64,000 bases of DNA, from contig JACJYB010000002.1 of NCBI GenBank assembly GCA_020636355.1, forward strand, positions 694,144-758,143, written 5' to 3'. A program made the position numbers and the translations under genes. The stretch comes from Lewinellaceae bacterium (GTDB lineage: Bacteria; Bacteroidota; Bacteroidia; Chitinophagales; Saprospiraceae). Shown one piece after another: positions 51,630-60,147 of this stretch (position 1 is its first letter; the number at the start of each line of letters is the position of its first letter). The notes under the pieces were generated by a model. The model had not been told where the DNA came from and ran no database searches. It saw only the letters and a program-made list of their open reading frames with translations.

Positions 51630-54398
51630 ATGCGCCTTGTAACGATTGTTCTTTTGCTGCTGCTATTGCAGGCATGTACTCAAAAAGCTCCGGTCTGGAT
51701 TATTCAGGCTCCCGCCGGGGAGGCATTTACCCACAAAGAAGTGGCCGGCAAGGCCATTCTTCCGAATGGCCGGATGGTTAAACCTGCCGGTACCTGGCTG
51801 GAGACTGCACCCCATCCCTATGGCCTTGTCCTCAGTCCGGACAATCGTTTTGTAGTGACCGCCAATTCAGGTACCAACCCGATTTCCATTACAATCATCA
51901 AAGACCCACTTACCGATCACCCGCGGGTCATGCAGATTCCGGAAGGAGCAAATACCGACCGTGGCGTGCTTGCTTCCGTATTTATGGGGCTGGCCATCGA
52001 TCCGGAATCCAAATATGTGTATGTAGCCGGTGGACAGTCCAATCTGGTCTTCCAATTCGACCTGGAAACGGGGCAAAAAACAGATAATATATCCTGCGTC
52101 ACCTCCAGTCAAACAGAAGACGGTTACCTGGGCGATTTGACCATCTCCAAGGATGGCACATTGCTTTATGTCGTAGACCAAATCGGGTTTCGCATGGTAA
52201 TCCTCGACCTCCAGCAAAAGAAGGTTATCGGAGAGGTTTCCGTCGGCCGTTATCCATTTGGCATCTGTTTGTCAACGGATGGCGCAAAAGCGTATGTCGC
52301 CAATGTTGGGATGTATCAATACAATCTATTACCCGGGATAGATCCTAATAATGTTGACTCTACGGCCTGGAAATTTCCTGCCTATGAATATTTGAGTGAA
52401 GAATCCCTGAAAGGATATTATACCCCGGACAGCATTTGGGTACCTGGATTGGGAGACCCGAATGTTGCCGAATCATTTTCCGTTTTCACGGTGGATGTAA
52501 GCAACCCGATGGCACCCATCGTCTCCCAAAAGACAAAGACGGGTAATCGCGTGGGCGCTTTGATTGAGGATATTCCGGCGGTAGGCGGTTCAAGCCCCAA
52601 CTCCCTGGTCGCGACAAAAGATTACGTGTTTGTCTCTAATGGTAATAATGACAATATTTCCGTGCTCTCGACAAGCAGTGATACCGTTATTAAGACCATT
52701 TATTTAAAACCTGATCCCCGCCTTTCGGCCTTCAGGGGGGTTATTCCTTTTGGCTTGGAATTGTCCCCGGACCAAAGCAGACTTTATGTAGCTGAAAGTG
52801 GTATTAATGCCATAGCAGTAATCGATGTTGCAACCCTTGAAGTGTTAGGCCATATACCTACGGCATGGTTCCCCTCCAAATTAAAAGTGACTGCAGATAA
52901 TAGTCATCTGATCATTGCAAATGCAAAAGGATTTGGTGCCGGCCCTAACGGAGGCACGGATTTCTCTGCGGGCCCGGAAGGAACTTATGTCGGTAATCTG
53001 ATGAAAGGAAATGTCCAAATGGTAGAAATTCCGGATGCGGCCACCCTTCAGTCCATGAGCGCTGAAGTAATCGAAAATAACTGGTCGTTCGTCAAATCCA
53101 GTGACCCCATATTTTCAACTAGAAAAAACAATCCCATCCCCCTCTATCCTGGAGAAAAAAAGTCACCTATCCGGCATATTGTATTCATATCCAAAGAAAA
53201 CCGCACCTACGATGAAATTTTCGGTCAAATCAAGCAGGCAACGGGTGATCCAACGTTGGCTCGATATGGCGCAGGAGTGAGTTTCACCAATCGTCAGAAA
53301 GCAGATACCGTTCGGGATGCTACCGTAATGCCCAACCACCTGCAGTTGGCAAGAACCTACGCATTTGCAGATAATTTCTACGTCGATTCAGACCATTCAG
53401 CAGACGGCCATCGTTGGCTCGTCAATACCTATCCCAACGAATGGACCGAAACCTGCACCTCAGCCTCCTACGGAGGAAACCGAAACTTTAAGTCCGGGTC
53501 AAAAGCGCCTGGCATCTTTGCAATGAATGGAGCTGCGGGTGCCATCTATCCGGAAGATTACAATGAGGCGGGTTCAATGTGGGACCATCTTTTGCGGAAT
53601 GAGGTATCCTTTTATAATTTCGGATTTAGCATCATGTTTGAGCCAGGTATTTACAGTCCTGACTTTAAGTACGAAGGCATCCGTCATATCGTCAACTATC
53701 CGTTACCGCAAGGCTTGTTCGACCGAACGTGCCGCGACTATCCATCGTATAACATGGCTATTCCGGATCAATTCCGGGTTGATCAATTCAAGAAAGAATT
53801 TAACCGGATGTGGGTGGATGGTACGGATACCATGCCTTCTTTTGTCACCTTGATTATTCCTAATGACCATGGTGCCGGAGAACGCCCAGAAGCAGGATAT
53901 CCTTACCGCGAGAGTTATATGGCGGACAATGATTTAGCTGTAGGTCGTACGGTAGAATTTCTTACCCATTCACCCTACTGGAAAAATATGCTGATCGTTA
54001 TCACGGAAGATGACAGTCAAAATGGTGTCGATCATGTCGATGCTCATCGGAGTGTCCTGATGCTCATCTCACCATATGTCAAACGATCGTATGCAGGTCA
54101 TACCCATGTAAGTTTCGGAAGTATTTTTAAAACCTTCTGGAATATATTGGGCTTGCCTTATCTGAATCAATACGACGCCGGGGCTACTGATCTGGCTGAT
54201 TTTTTCATGGCAGAGCCCGACTTGTCTCCCTACGAAGCCATGCCGGTCGATGTACGCGTTTTTGACCCTCAAAAAGCACTGGATCCATACGACGAACGAT
54301 TTGACTGGAGAGCTGTCAAAGAATCGCCCGAACTGGATGATATCGATGATTTTCTGGAAGAGGCTAAAGAAGATCCTGCCTGGAGACAAAATCAATGA
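51630..54398 (+). CDS. YncE-like beta-propeller fused to a phosphoesterase
   Basis: About 922 residues from the ATG at 51630, which gives a clean lipoprotein signal (LLLLLQAC). Residues about 60-480 are a seven-bladed YVTN/YncE-type propeller (YGLVLSPDNRFVVTANSG, SKYVYVAGGQSNLVFQFD, PFGLELSPDQSRLYVAESG). Residues about 500-860 are a phosphoesterase of the alkaline phosphatase/phospholipase C-type fold (HIVFISKENRTYDEIFG, DHSADGHRW, NDHGAGERP, ITEDDSQNGVDHVDAHRS), containing the expected metal-ligand Asp/His residues. It is a surface lipoprotein with a substrate that remains unknown; family members act on phospholipids or other phosphodiesters. Confidence 0.88.
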   Translation: MRLVTIVLLLLLLQACTQKAPVWIIQAPAGEAFTHKEVAGKAILPNGRMVKPAGTWLETAPHPYGLVLSPDNRFVVTANSGTNPISITIIKDPLTDHPRVMQIPEGANTDRGVLASVFMGLAIDPESKYVYVAGGQSNLVFQFDLETGQKTDNISCVTSSQTEDGYLGDLTISKDGTLLYVVDQIGFRMVILDLQQKKVIGEVSVGRYPFGICLSTDGAKAYVANVGMYQYNLLPGIDPNNVDSTAWKFPAYEYLSEESLKGYYTPDSIWVPGLGDPNVAESFSVFTVDVSNPMAPIVSQKTKTGNRVGALIEDIPAVGGSSPNSLVATKDYVFVSNGNNDNISVLSTSSDTVIKTIYLKPDPRLSAFRGVIPFGLELSPDQSRLYVAESGINAIAVIDVATLEVLGHIPTAWFPSKLKVTADNSHLIIANAKGFGAGPNGGTDFSAGPEGTYVGNLMKGNVQMVEIPDAATLQSMSAEVIENNWSFVKSSDPIFSTRKNNPIPLYPGEKKSPIRHIVFISKENRTYDEIFGQIKQATGDPTLARYGAGVSFTNRQKADTVRDATVMPNHLQLARTYAFADNFYVDSDHSADGHRWLVNTYPNEWTETCTSASYGGNRNFKSGSKAPGIFAMNGAAGAIYPEDYNEAGSMWDHLLRNEVSFYNFGFSIMFEPGIYSPDFKYEGIRHIVNYPLPQGLFDRTCRDYPSYNMAIPDQFRVDQFKKEFNRMWVDGTDTMPSFVTLIIPNDHGAGERPEAGYPYRESYMADNDLAVGRTVEFLTHSPYWKNMLIVITEDDSQNGVDHVDAHRSVLMLISPYVKRSYAGHTHVSFGSIFKTFWNILGLPYLNQYDAGATDLADFFMAEPDLSPYEAMPVDVRVFDPQKALDPYDERFDWRAVKESPELDDIDDFLEEAKEDPAWRQNQ

Positions 54399-54405
54399 TA
54401 CCTCA

Positions 54406-54444
54406 AAATGAAAAAGGCCTTTCCTCAGAAGGCCTTTTTCATTT
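54406..54444. terminator. Bidirectional intrinsic terminator
   Basis: AAATGAAAAAGGCCTT (54406-54421) and AAGGCCTTTTTCATTT (54429-54444) are perfect inverted repeats with a 7-nt loop. A-run and T-run lie within the stem, so it can work for both the phosphoesterase gene (+) and the glycine-rich gene (-). Confidence 0.88.
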
Positions 54445-54466
54445 CAGGTTACGTCCTGTAAATCGG

Positions 54467-55708
54467 TTAGTATTTCTGAAATCGGATCACTTCATTAGCA
54501 CTGCCGTGTTGTACTTGAAGAACATAGATTCCGTTAGACAGGTGTGAAACCATTAGTGAATACTGGGTTAATCCCGCTACAGTCACTTGGTGTAACTGTT
54601 CCCGCCCGGTCATATCAAAAACCCGGATAAGTGTTGGTTCAGCAGGACCATCCCAACTTATGGACAAAAAATTATTTGTCGGGTTCGGATAAGCTTTCAA
54701 CTGAATACCCGATTGTAATGCATCCATTTCCACAGAAATGATTTTATGGTAAGTGCTAACACCATCGATGTCGACCTGACGAAGTCGGTAGTAGTTGAGC
54801 CCGCTGATAGGGGCTGCATCAATAAAGTGATAACTACGAACTGTATAGGAAGTGCCGGCTCCTTGAAGGCGACCGATCTCTAAAAAATGGATACCATCGG
54901 TACTACGCTCTATGGCTACAAAGTCGTTATTGATCTCGGTTGCGGTGCTCCAGGAAAGATTGATATGATTTCCTTCAGGTTCTCCAGAGAAGGACAACAG
55001 AGCGATGGGAAGAACTTGATCTATGGTTATGACAACTTGTCCATCTGCTCCGGACCCGGCTTCTCCACTACTTCCAGGTCCAGCTTCGCCGCCGCCACCA
55101 CCACCGGGTGCAAATCCGTTCTGCCCATTGCCATTATTAGGCGTCCCCCCATTTCCTCCATCACCACCGTCTGCATTAACTCCTGATCCCCCTGCTCCTG
55201 CGACCGACGTCCCATTATTTCCTAAATCCCCGGGGCCGGAAATACCACCAGCTTCACCGCCACCGCCACCGCCATTACCCGAAGTAGACCCACCAGCTCC
55301 TCCAGAGACAGGGGATCCGTCATTTCCTGCACTCCCTGCTGCAAGTCCGCCAAATCCGGGACCACTGCCCAAAGCGGCACTACCTCCGGCAGCGTAAGTG
55401 GAGCCTTCAAAACTTGAAAGTCCACCGGCTGAACCCGGAGCACCACCTTGTCCGACAATAACTGAATAATTTCCTGCCGTCAATGTTAATATTGATCGGG
55501 CGTAAGCGCCACCACCACCACCCGTTGCATGCGCTCCAATTCCTCCGGCACCCCCGGCGCCCCATACTTCAACGGTAACCAGAGCCGTATAACCCGTAGG
55601 AACGGTATAAGTAAATGAGCCAGCAGTGACATAGGACATATTAATTGGTTGCCCCCAAATCCAAGTAGAAATTGTGAGAGCCAAAGCGATAATAATAAGC
55701 TTTTGCAT
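54467..55708 (-). CDS. Glycine-rich T9SS-secreted protein, copy 1
   Basis: About 413 residues from the ATG at 55708, which gives a signal peptide (MQKLIIIALALTISTWIWGQ). A glycine-rich beta domain follows (about 25-235: PTGYTALVTVEVWGAGG, then long GGxGG runs), of the kind found in surface adhesins and phage fibres. Then a fibronectin-like strand set (LPIALLSFSGEPEGNHINLSWSTATE, YYRLRQVDIDG) and a T9SS type A sorting domain (LKAYPNPTNNFLSISW to VIRFQKY). It is a paralogue of the gene at 55959-57209. The protein is probably attached to the outer surface. Confidence 0.85.
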   Translation of the reverse strand: MQKLIIIALALTISTWIWGQPINMSYVTAGSFTYTVPTGYTALVTVEVWGAGGAGGIGAHATGGGGGAYARSILTLTAGNYSVIVGQGGAPGSAGGLSSFEGSTYAAGGSAALGSGPGFGGLAAGSAGNDGSPVSGGAGGSTSGNGGGGGGEAGGISGPGDLGNNGTSVAGAGGSGVNADGGDGGNGGTPNNGNGQNGFAPGGGGGGEAGPGSSGEAGSGADGQVVITIDQVLPIALLSFSGEPEGNHINLSWSTATEINNDFVAIERSTDGIHFLEIGRLQGAGTSYTVRSYHFIDAAPISGLNYYRLRQVDIDGVSTYHKIISVEMDALQSGIQLKAYPNPTNNFLSISWDGPAEPTLIRVFDMTGREQLHQVTVAGLTQYSLMVSHLSNGIYVLQVQHGSANEVIRFQKY

Positions 55709-55958
55709 GAAGGGTCGGGTTTGCCGGAAAGTGGTAATCACGACCCGGCGCGACTGCATTTCCCGTGTGTTCAATAATATGGGGTCTCATCTAAAGATCA
55801 TGAAGATAAACCACAATCCCTGCACACCGCAAGTGTACGCTTAAATTTTAACGCTACGATTTAACATACTATAGCGGGGATAGGTACCCCCCTATAGACG
55901 ATAATTCATTCTTAAATTGGAGAATCTATTTCTTTTACCTTAGCTACTTGTAGTTAGA

Positions 55959-57209
55959 TTATTGTTTTTGGAAACGGATCACTTCACTTGAAGTAGCCCG
56001 AATCGCATGCAACACATACAAGCCCGCGGGCAGATCGCCCACTGGTAACAAATACTCTGATGTTCCTTCATTAATTTGATTTCTCCGCAGCTCTTTACCG
56101 CTCAAATCAAAGATTTTTATTTCAGAAGGTGCATTGTTCACTTCCCATTGAAGATGTAATCTTTCCTGAACCGGGTTTGGATAGATAACCAATTCTCCAA
56201 ATTTAGCGGCGTCGTTCATCTGGATTGAAATGATCTTGTGAACGGTAGAAACACCATCAATGTCGACCTGGCGCAGACGATAATAATTCAAACCATTTAC
56301 AGGCTTGACGTCAGTAAACTGATAGTGGTTGGTTTCAAAGGAAGTACCATGTCCGCTAACTCTGCCGATTTCATCAAAATGCAAACCATCCACGCTACGT
56401 TCAATCGCCATAAAATCGTTATTCACTTCCGTGGCAGTGCTCCATTCCAATTGAATGTTATGATTTTGTGCATAACCATCAAATGACAAGAGAGATATCG
56501 GGAGGGCATAATCGATGACCGTCACGACAACCATGCCATCACCACCTATACCGGAATTATTATTATTGCCTGGACCATGTTTTCCACCACCGCCTCCACC
56601 AGGAGCGGCGCCGTCGCCGGCCGGAATATTATCAATCCGCTGACTGCCTATACCGCCATCACCGCCAGACGTATTTCCGGCACCACCGGCCCCTGAATAT
56701 ATCCCGGTTGCTGTAGCTCCGTCCATACCATTCCCTTCGGGTCCGGCAGCTTCTCCGCCACCGCCGCCATTATCAGAATATCCTGCACCTCCATTACCTC
56801 CTGAAAAGGTAATATCTCCTATGCTGCTTAATGCTGATCCTCCGAGTCCACCGGTAAGGTCAGCAGTTGAACCACCGCCGGCAGCTGCAACAATTAAATC
56901 ATTAAAGTCGGATGGAGTACCCGCAGATCCGTTCTGACCACCAAGCCCTACCGTCAAATTGTAAGTACCTGCAGTCAAAACCAGCGTAGAGCTGGCATAG
57001 GCTCCACCGCCTCCGCCGCCTTTAGCTACCGCGGCATCGGTTCCGCCACCACCGCCGGCACCCCAAACTTCAATTTGAAGCGTGGCTGTATAACCGGTAG
57101 GAATGGTGTAGGTATGGCTACCAGGAGTCGCATAAGTGGAGTCTCCGGGTTGAGCCCATAAAAAAGTGGAAAGCATTACAGCACAAGTAAGTAAAAGTAT
57201 CTTTTGCAT
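55959..57209 (-). CDS. Glycine-rich T9SS-secreted protein, copy 2
   Basis: About 416 residues from the ATG at 57209. Same order as its neighbour: signal peptide (MQKILLLTCAVMLSTFLWAQ), glycine-rich domain opening PTGYTATLQIEVWGAGGGGG, LPISLLSFDGYAQNHNIQLEWSTATEV, YYRLRQVDIDGVSTVHKI and sorting domain (VIYPNPVQERLHLQW to VIRFQKQ). The C-terminal half is much closer to copy 1 than the glycine-rich half, where Gly runs differ in length. The two lie in tandem with a 250-nt spacer. Confidence 0.85.
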   Translation of the reverse strand: MQKILLLTCAVMLSTFLWAQPGDSTYATPGSHTYTIPTGYTATLQIEVWGAGGGGGTDAAVAKGGGGGGAYASSTLVLTAGTYNLTVGLGGQNGSAGTPSDFNDLIVAAAGGGSTADLTGGLGGSALSSIGDITFSGGNGGAGYSDNGGGGGEAAGPEGNGMDGATATGIYSGAGGAGNTSGGDGGIGSQRIDNIPAGDGAAPGGGGGGKHGPGNNNNSGIGGDGMVVVTVIDYALPISLLSFDGYAQNHNIQLEWSTATEVNNDFMAIERSVDGLHFDEIGRVSGHGTSFETNHYQFTDVKPVNGLNYYRLRQVDIDGVSTVHKIISIQMNDAAKFGELVIYPNPVQERLHLQWEVNNAPSEIKIFDLSGKELRRNQINEGTSEYLLPVGDLPAGLYVLHAIRATSSEVIRFQKQ

Positions 57210-57408
57210 AAATAGGACATTCAAGCCCTAAGATAAAGGAAAATAGGCATCCATGCATAAGGATATTTGAATTTTCTCTTATGTATTGAATAAAAGTCTG
57301 ATCCGATGAAATCATTAGACCCGCAGAATCGGTGACTGTAGCATTTTTGGAGCCGTACAAATTAACCCGATGTGCCCGGATTAAAACAAGCATTTTGGGC
57401 TTGCATGC

Positions 57409-57990
57409 TTAGAAAACATCCAATTCATCCAGTTCAAGCAGCTTAAAAAAGCACATGCTTGCGGCCCGGACATCCTTATCCGCTTCATTAGCCCCTTCAA
57501 ACTTGTGTCCAAAACATTTCTGAAATAACTGACTGAGGCTAGGCCACTTATAACGACCACCTGGTGCCGGGATCTTGCAAAAATATGTTGATTCCCGCAT
57601 CAGACAGATCTTCTCGGCAGCCACCAGCGGATTTGGAATATTGGCACGAAAATATTCAGCACCGACGATCATTTCATTGAATTGCATGTTAAAGGCAACC
57701 ACATATTCCGCTTTCCGAACAACTGCCGCAAAAGCTTTCAAAACATCAGAAATTTCCTCGCCCTGCTCCATCGCCACATCATGATCGACGCCATGCCACT
57801 CGGTGGAACTATACGGTATCTCGAATCCCGCCGGCTTGATGAGCTTGCTCGCAGTTTCTATAATATTGGAGTCTTCATCCACCAATTCCCAGGCCAGATG
57901 GACCAGCCTCGGCCAATGGTAAGTATCTTCTACGGCTGCTTTCCAATGTGCGGGCATGGATAAGGCGGAGGCGTCAAAAAAGAGATACAT
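57409..57990 (-). CDS. DnaQ-like exonuclease homologue with lost catalytic residues
   Basis: A 193-residue protein aligned end to end with Bacteroidota 3'-5' exonucleases of the DEDDh class (WPRLVHLAWELVDEDSN, IIKPAGFEIP-like strand, WHGV, IVGAEYFRANIPNP, KWPSLSQLFQKCFG). Of the five catalytic residues, the first Asp stays (Asp6), but the DxE glutamate is Ser8 (DTETTG reads DASALS), the second Asp is Asn105 (SFDE reads QFNE), and the His is Asn168; the last Asp stays (Asp173). It should not bind the two metal ions normally. It is probably a nucleic-acid-binding or regulatory pseudo-enzyme. The frame is fully intact, so the gene seems to be under selection. Confidence 0.8.
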   Translation of the reverse strand: MYLFFDASALSMPAHWKAAVEDTYHWPRLVHLAWELVDEDSNIIETASKLIKPAGFEIPYSSTEWHGVDHDVAMEQGEEISDVLKAFAAVVRKAEYVVAFNMQFNEMIVGAEYFRANIPNPLVAAEKICLMRESTYFCKIPAPGGRYKWPSLSQLFQKCFGHKFEGANEADKDVRAASMCFFKLLELDELDVF

Positions 57991-57992
57991 GT

Positions 57993-58111
57993 GATTTCAG
58001 ATTTGAGATTTGTGATTTAGGATTTAGGGTTTCAGATTTGTGATTTAGGATTTCAAATTTCAGATTTGAGATTTCAGATTTGAGATTTCAGATTTCAGAT
58101 TTCAGATCTAG
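57993..58111. repeat. Heptamer tandem array, 17 units of GATTTCA/GATTTGA/GATTTAG
   Basis: Seventeen consecutive 7-nt units fill this segment without a break; the core is GATTT plus two variable bases (CA, GA, GT, AG). It occupies the complete spacer between two minus-strand genes and its last unit (GATCTAG) supplies the TAG stop (58108-58110) of the upstream gene. Copy-number variation between strains is likely for such arrays. Confidence 0.9.
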
Positions 58112-58881
58112 GGCAAATGATTCCGAATGAATTCAATCTGTTTGCTAAATAAAACATTCATATGATCTTCTACTCCTGCCTGGGAAATAAATGAAGCACT
58201 TACCCGTACCAGGTGGTCATCCTGATCGGCCCCGGCCATCCAAACCTGAAGTAAGTTATTTTCTTGTCGCACATGCACGCCCACCCGGTATTCTTCCCAC
58301 CGTCTTGCCAGTCCTCTCTCCAGATTGTTACACCAGATACTCTCAGGATAATGAAAGTTCCGAACCATAAGATGCGCTTCCTCGTCCTGCTCTCTGGTGG
58401 CCCACCCATAAAAGCCGAGGGCACTTACCGGCACCATTTCTCCCGGGTGCAAATGGAGATGGTGCCCATGTTCCGGCACCTGATGATGGCCGATAAAAGC
58501 TTTCTCAGGGTCGTTCTCTGTCTCCAGGTCAAGCAATTCAACTTCCAGGTCCGGACGAAGTCCCCGTACCTGAAAGGCATAAAGCGGATAACGGGTCTGC
58601 AGGACTGCATCCGATTTCAAATGAAAATCCCGTTTGCGATCAAGGTGCGATTTGGGGATAGAAAGGATGGCACTTCGACGTACCCGGTAACTGAGTGCAC
58701 TGATCCGAAAACCACTTACCCCGGACAGCGGTATGGCATGCATCGGCCAGCACAAACCGCTGATATTTTGTTCTTCCCAATAGGGACTATTCCAGGGATC
58801 ACGGGTCAGGATAATCTTCCTCCCATCTTCGGGTAGTTTTTGGATCAATTTTTCAGAATGGGGATGGTAACCAATCAGCAT
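58108..58881 (-). CDS. Conserved-looking protein of unknown function
   Basis: About 257 residues from the ATG at 58881. No signal peptide or membrane helix. Visible features: MLIGYHPHSEKLIQKL at the start, an Arg/His-rich middle (GHHQVPEHGHHLHLHPGEM, about 160-178) which could bind metal, and IWCNNLERGLARRWEEYRVG. I do not recognise a family. It diverges from lpxD, with 65 nt between the start codons, and its stop lies in the heptamer array. Confidence 0.55.
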   Translation of the reverse strand: MLIGYHPHSEKLIQKLPEDGRKIILTRDPWNSPYWEEQNISGLCWPMHAIPLSGVSGFRISALSYRVRRSAILSIPKSHLDRKRDFHLKSDAVLQTRYPLYAFQVRGLRPDLEVELLDLETENDPEKAFIGHHQVPEHGHHLHLHPGEMVPVSALGFYGWATREQDEEAHLMVRNFHYPESIWCNNLERGLARRWEEYRVGVHVRQENNLLQVWMAGADQDDHLVRVSASFISQAGVEDHMNVLFSKQIEFIRNHLP

Positions 58882-58934
58882 AAGGTGTATAATGTGCCTG
58901 GTCACGAAAGTACGAAAGTATAGGTACAAATCCG

Positions 58935-58942
58935 TACCTTCG
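58935..58942 (+). promoter_or_regulatory. lpxD: -7-like element (TACCTTCG) just upstream of lpxD
   Basis: TACCTTCG, one mismatch to TAnnTTTG, ends 4 nt before the lpxD ATG at 58947. If used, transcription would begin at or in the start codon, implying a leaderless or nearly leaderless message. No clear -33 TTG is present. Confidence 0.3.
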
Positions 58943-58946
58943 TGTC

Positions 58947-59990
58947 ATGGAATGGAAAGCTTCCGAAATTGCTGCTCTGGTAAAGGGCACGGTCGAAGGA
59001 GATCCCAATGTGATCGTCACAGAGCCAAGTAAGATTGAAGAAAGCAAACCAGGAAGCATCACTTTTCTGGCCAATGCCAAATACGAGCATTACCTGTATG
59101 AATCTCAAGCTTCAATCGCATTGGTCTCGAAGGATTTTCTGCCTGAAAAAGCCCTTTCAATGACATTGATCCGAGTGGATCAAGTTTATCCCGCATTACA
59201 ACAACTGCTTGAGGTCTATCAACAACAACATACGGTCCCGGATGGCGTTGATCCGGGGGCTCACCTCCATCCCGGCGCTGTTCTTGATCCTTCGGTATCC
59301 GTTGGGCCCGGCACTATTATCCAGGAAGGGGCTCAAATCGGAGCGCGAACAATCATCCACGGGCAAGTTTTTATTGGCCGCCAGGTCATGATTGGAGAGG
59401 ACTCGATCATCTATCCCGGAGTCCGGGTCTATCACGACTGCAAAATAGGATCGGGCTGTATCATCCATGCCAATGCGGTGATCGGAAGCGATGGATTCGG
59501 TTTTGCACCGGACGGGCAGGGCAAATATCAAAAAATACAGCAGATTGGGAATGTAATTCTGGAAGACCAGGTGGAAATCGGCGCTAATACGGTCATTGAT
59601 CGGGCCACGATGGGATCAACTCGTATTGCAACAGGATGTAAACTGGATAATCTCATTCAGATCGCGCACAACGTGGAAATCGGTCCTCACACAGTCATTG
59701 CCGCTCAAACCGGAATCGCCGGAAGTACCAAGATTGGTGCCTATTGCCAGATTGGCGGGCAGGTGGGCATCGTCGGCCACATCCGTATTGCCGACCGCGT
59801 ACGTATCCAGGCTCAATCCGGCATTGCTGCTTCCATCGAAGAACCTGGCTCTGCCTGGTATGGATCACCGGCCATACCTTATCGGGACTATCTGAAATCC
59901 TATGCCATCTTTCGCAAATTACCGGAATTGTTCAAGCGACTGATCTCTCTTGAAAATGAGTTGCAATCAACCGAGGAATTGAGTGAATAA
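58947..59990 (+). CDS. lpxD: UDP-3-O-acylglucosamine N-acyltransferase LpxD
   Basis: A 347-residue enzyme adding the second acyl chain to UDP-3-O-acyl-glucosamine in lipid A synthesis. The N-terminal uridine-binding domain (KIEESKPGSITFLANAKYEHYLYE) is followed by the left-handed beta-helix of hexapeptide repeats (about 110-310) and a C-terminal helix. The catalytic-region motif IHANAVIGSDGFGFAPDGQG is intact, as is QIAHNVEIG with the catalytic His. First gene of the lpx set; the next gene is 157 nt downstream with its own promoter element. Confidence 0.97.
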   Translation: MEWKASEIAALVKGTVEGDPNVIVTEPSKIEESKPGSITFLANAKYEHYLYESQASIALVSKDFLPEKALSMTLIRVDQVYPALQQLLEVYQQQHTVPDGVDPGAHLHPGAVLDPSVSVGPGTIIQEGAQIGARTIIHGQVFIGRQVMIGEDSIIYPGVRVYHDCKIGSGCIIHANAVIGSDGFGFAPDGQGKYQKIQQIGNVILEDQVEIGANTVIDRATMGSTRIATGCKLDNLIQIAHNVEIGPHTVIAAQTGIAGSTKIGAYCQIGGQVGIVGHIRIADRVRIQAQSGIAASIEEPGSAWYGSPAIPYRDYLKSYAIFRKLPELFKRLISLENELQSTEELSE

Positions 59991-60113
59991 TTTTGCCTAT
60001 TGTCCGCGTAACTTCATTGCGGCAGTGACCTAAAACCTATTCCCAAGCTCCTTTGGGCAGGGCAATCCCGATAAGATCAAAAGCCAATAATCGCCGGATA
60101 TCGTCAGGAAGCC

Positions 60114-60121
60114 TATCTTTG
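60114..60121 (+). promoter_or_regulatory. -7 promoter element (TATCTTTG) for lpxC/fabZ
   Basis: TATCTTTG is a perfect TAnnTTTG match 26 nt upstream of the lpxC/fabZ ATG. No TTG at the -33 position. It suggests that lpxC/fabZ - lpxA - ABC is a unit separable from lpxD. Confidence 0.45.
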
Positions 60122-60147
60122 CACACGATTTTATTCAGCCATCGCCT

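Noticed and set aside
55023..55397. Proline-rich 124-codon plus-strand frame
   Set aside because: It is the antisense of the glycine-rich domain of the gene at 54467-55708; Gly codons read as Pro on the other strand. No start context or domain.
57993..58111. Short-unit repeats taken as a possible CRISPR array
   Set aside because: Units are 7 nt and contiguous with no spacers, and no cas gene is in the window.
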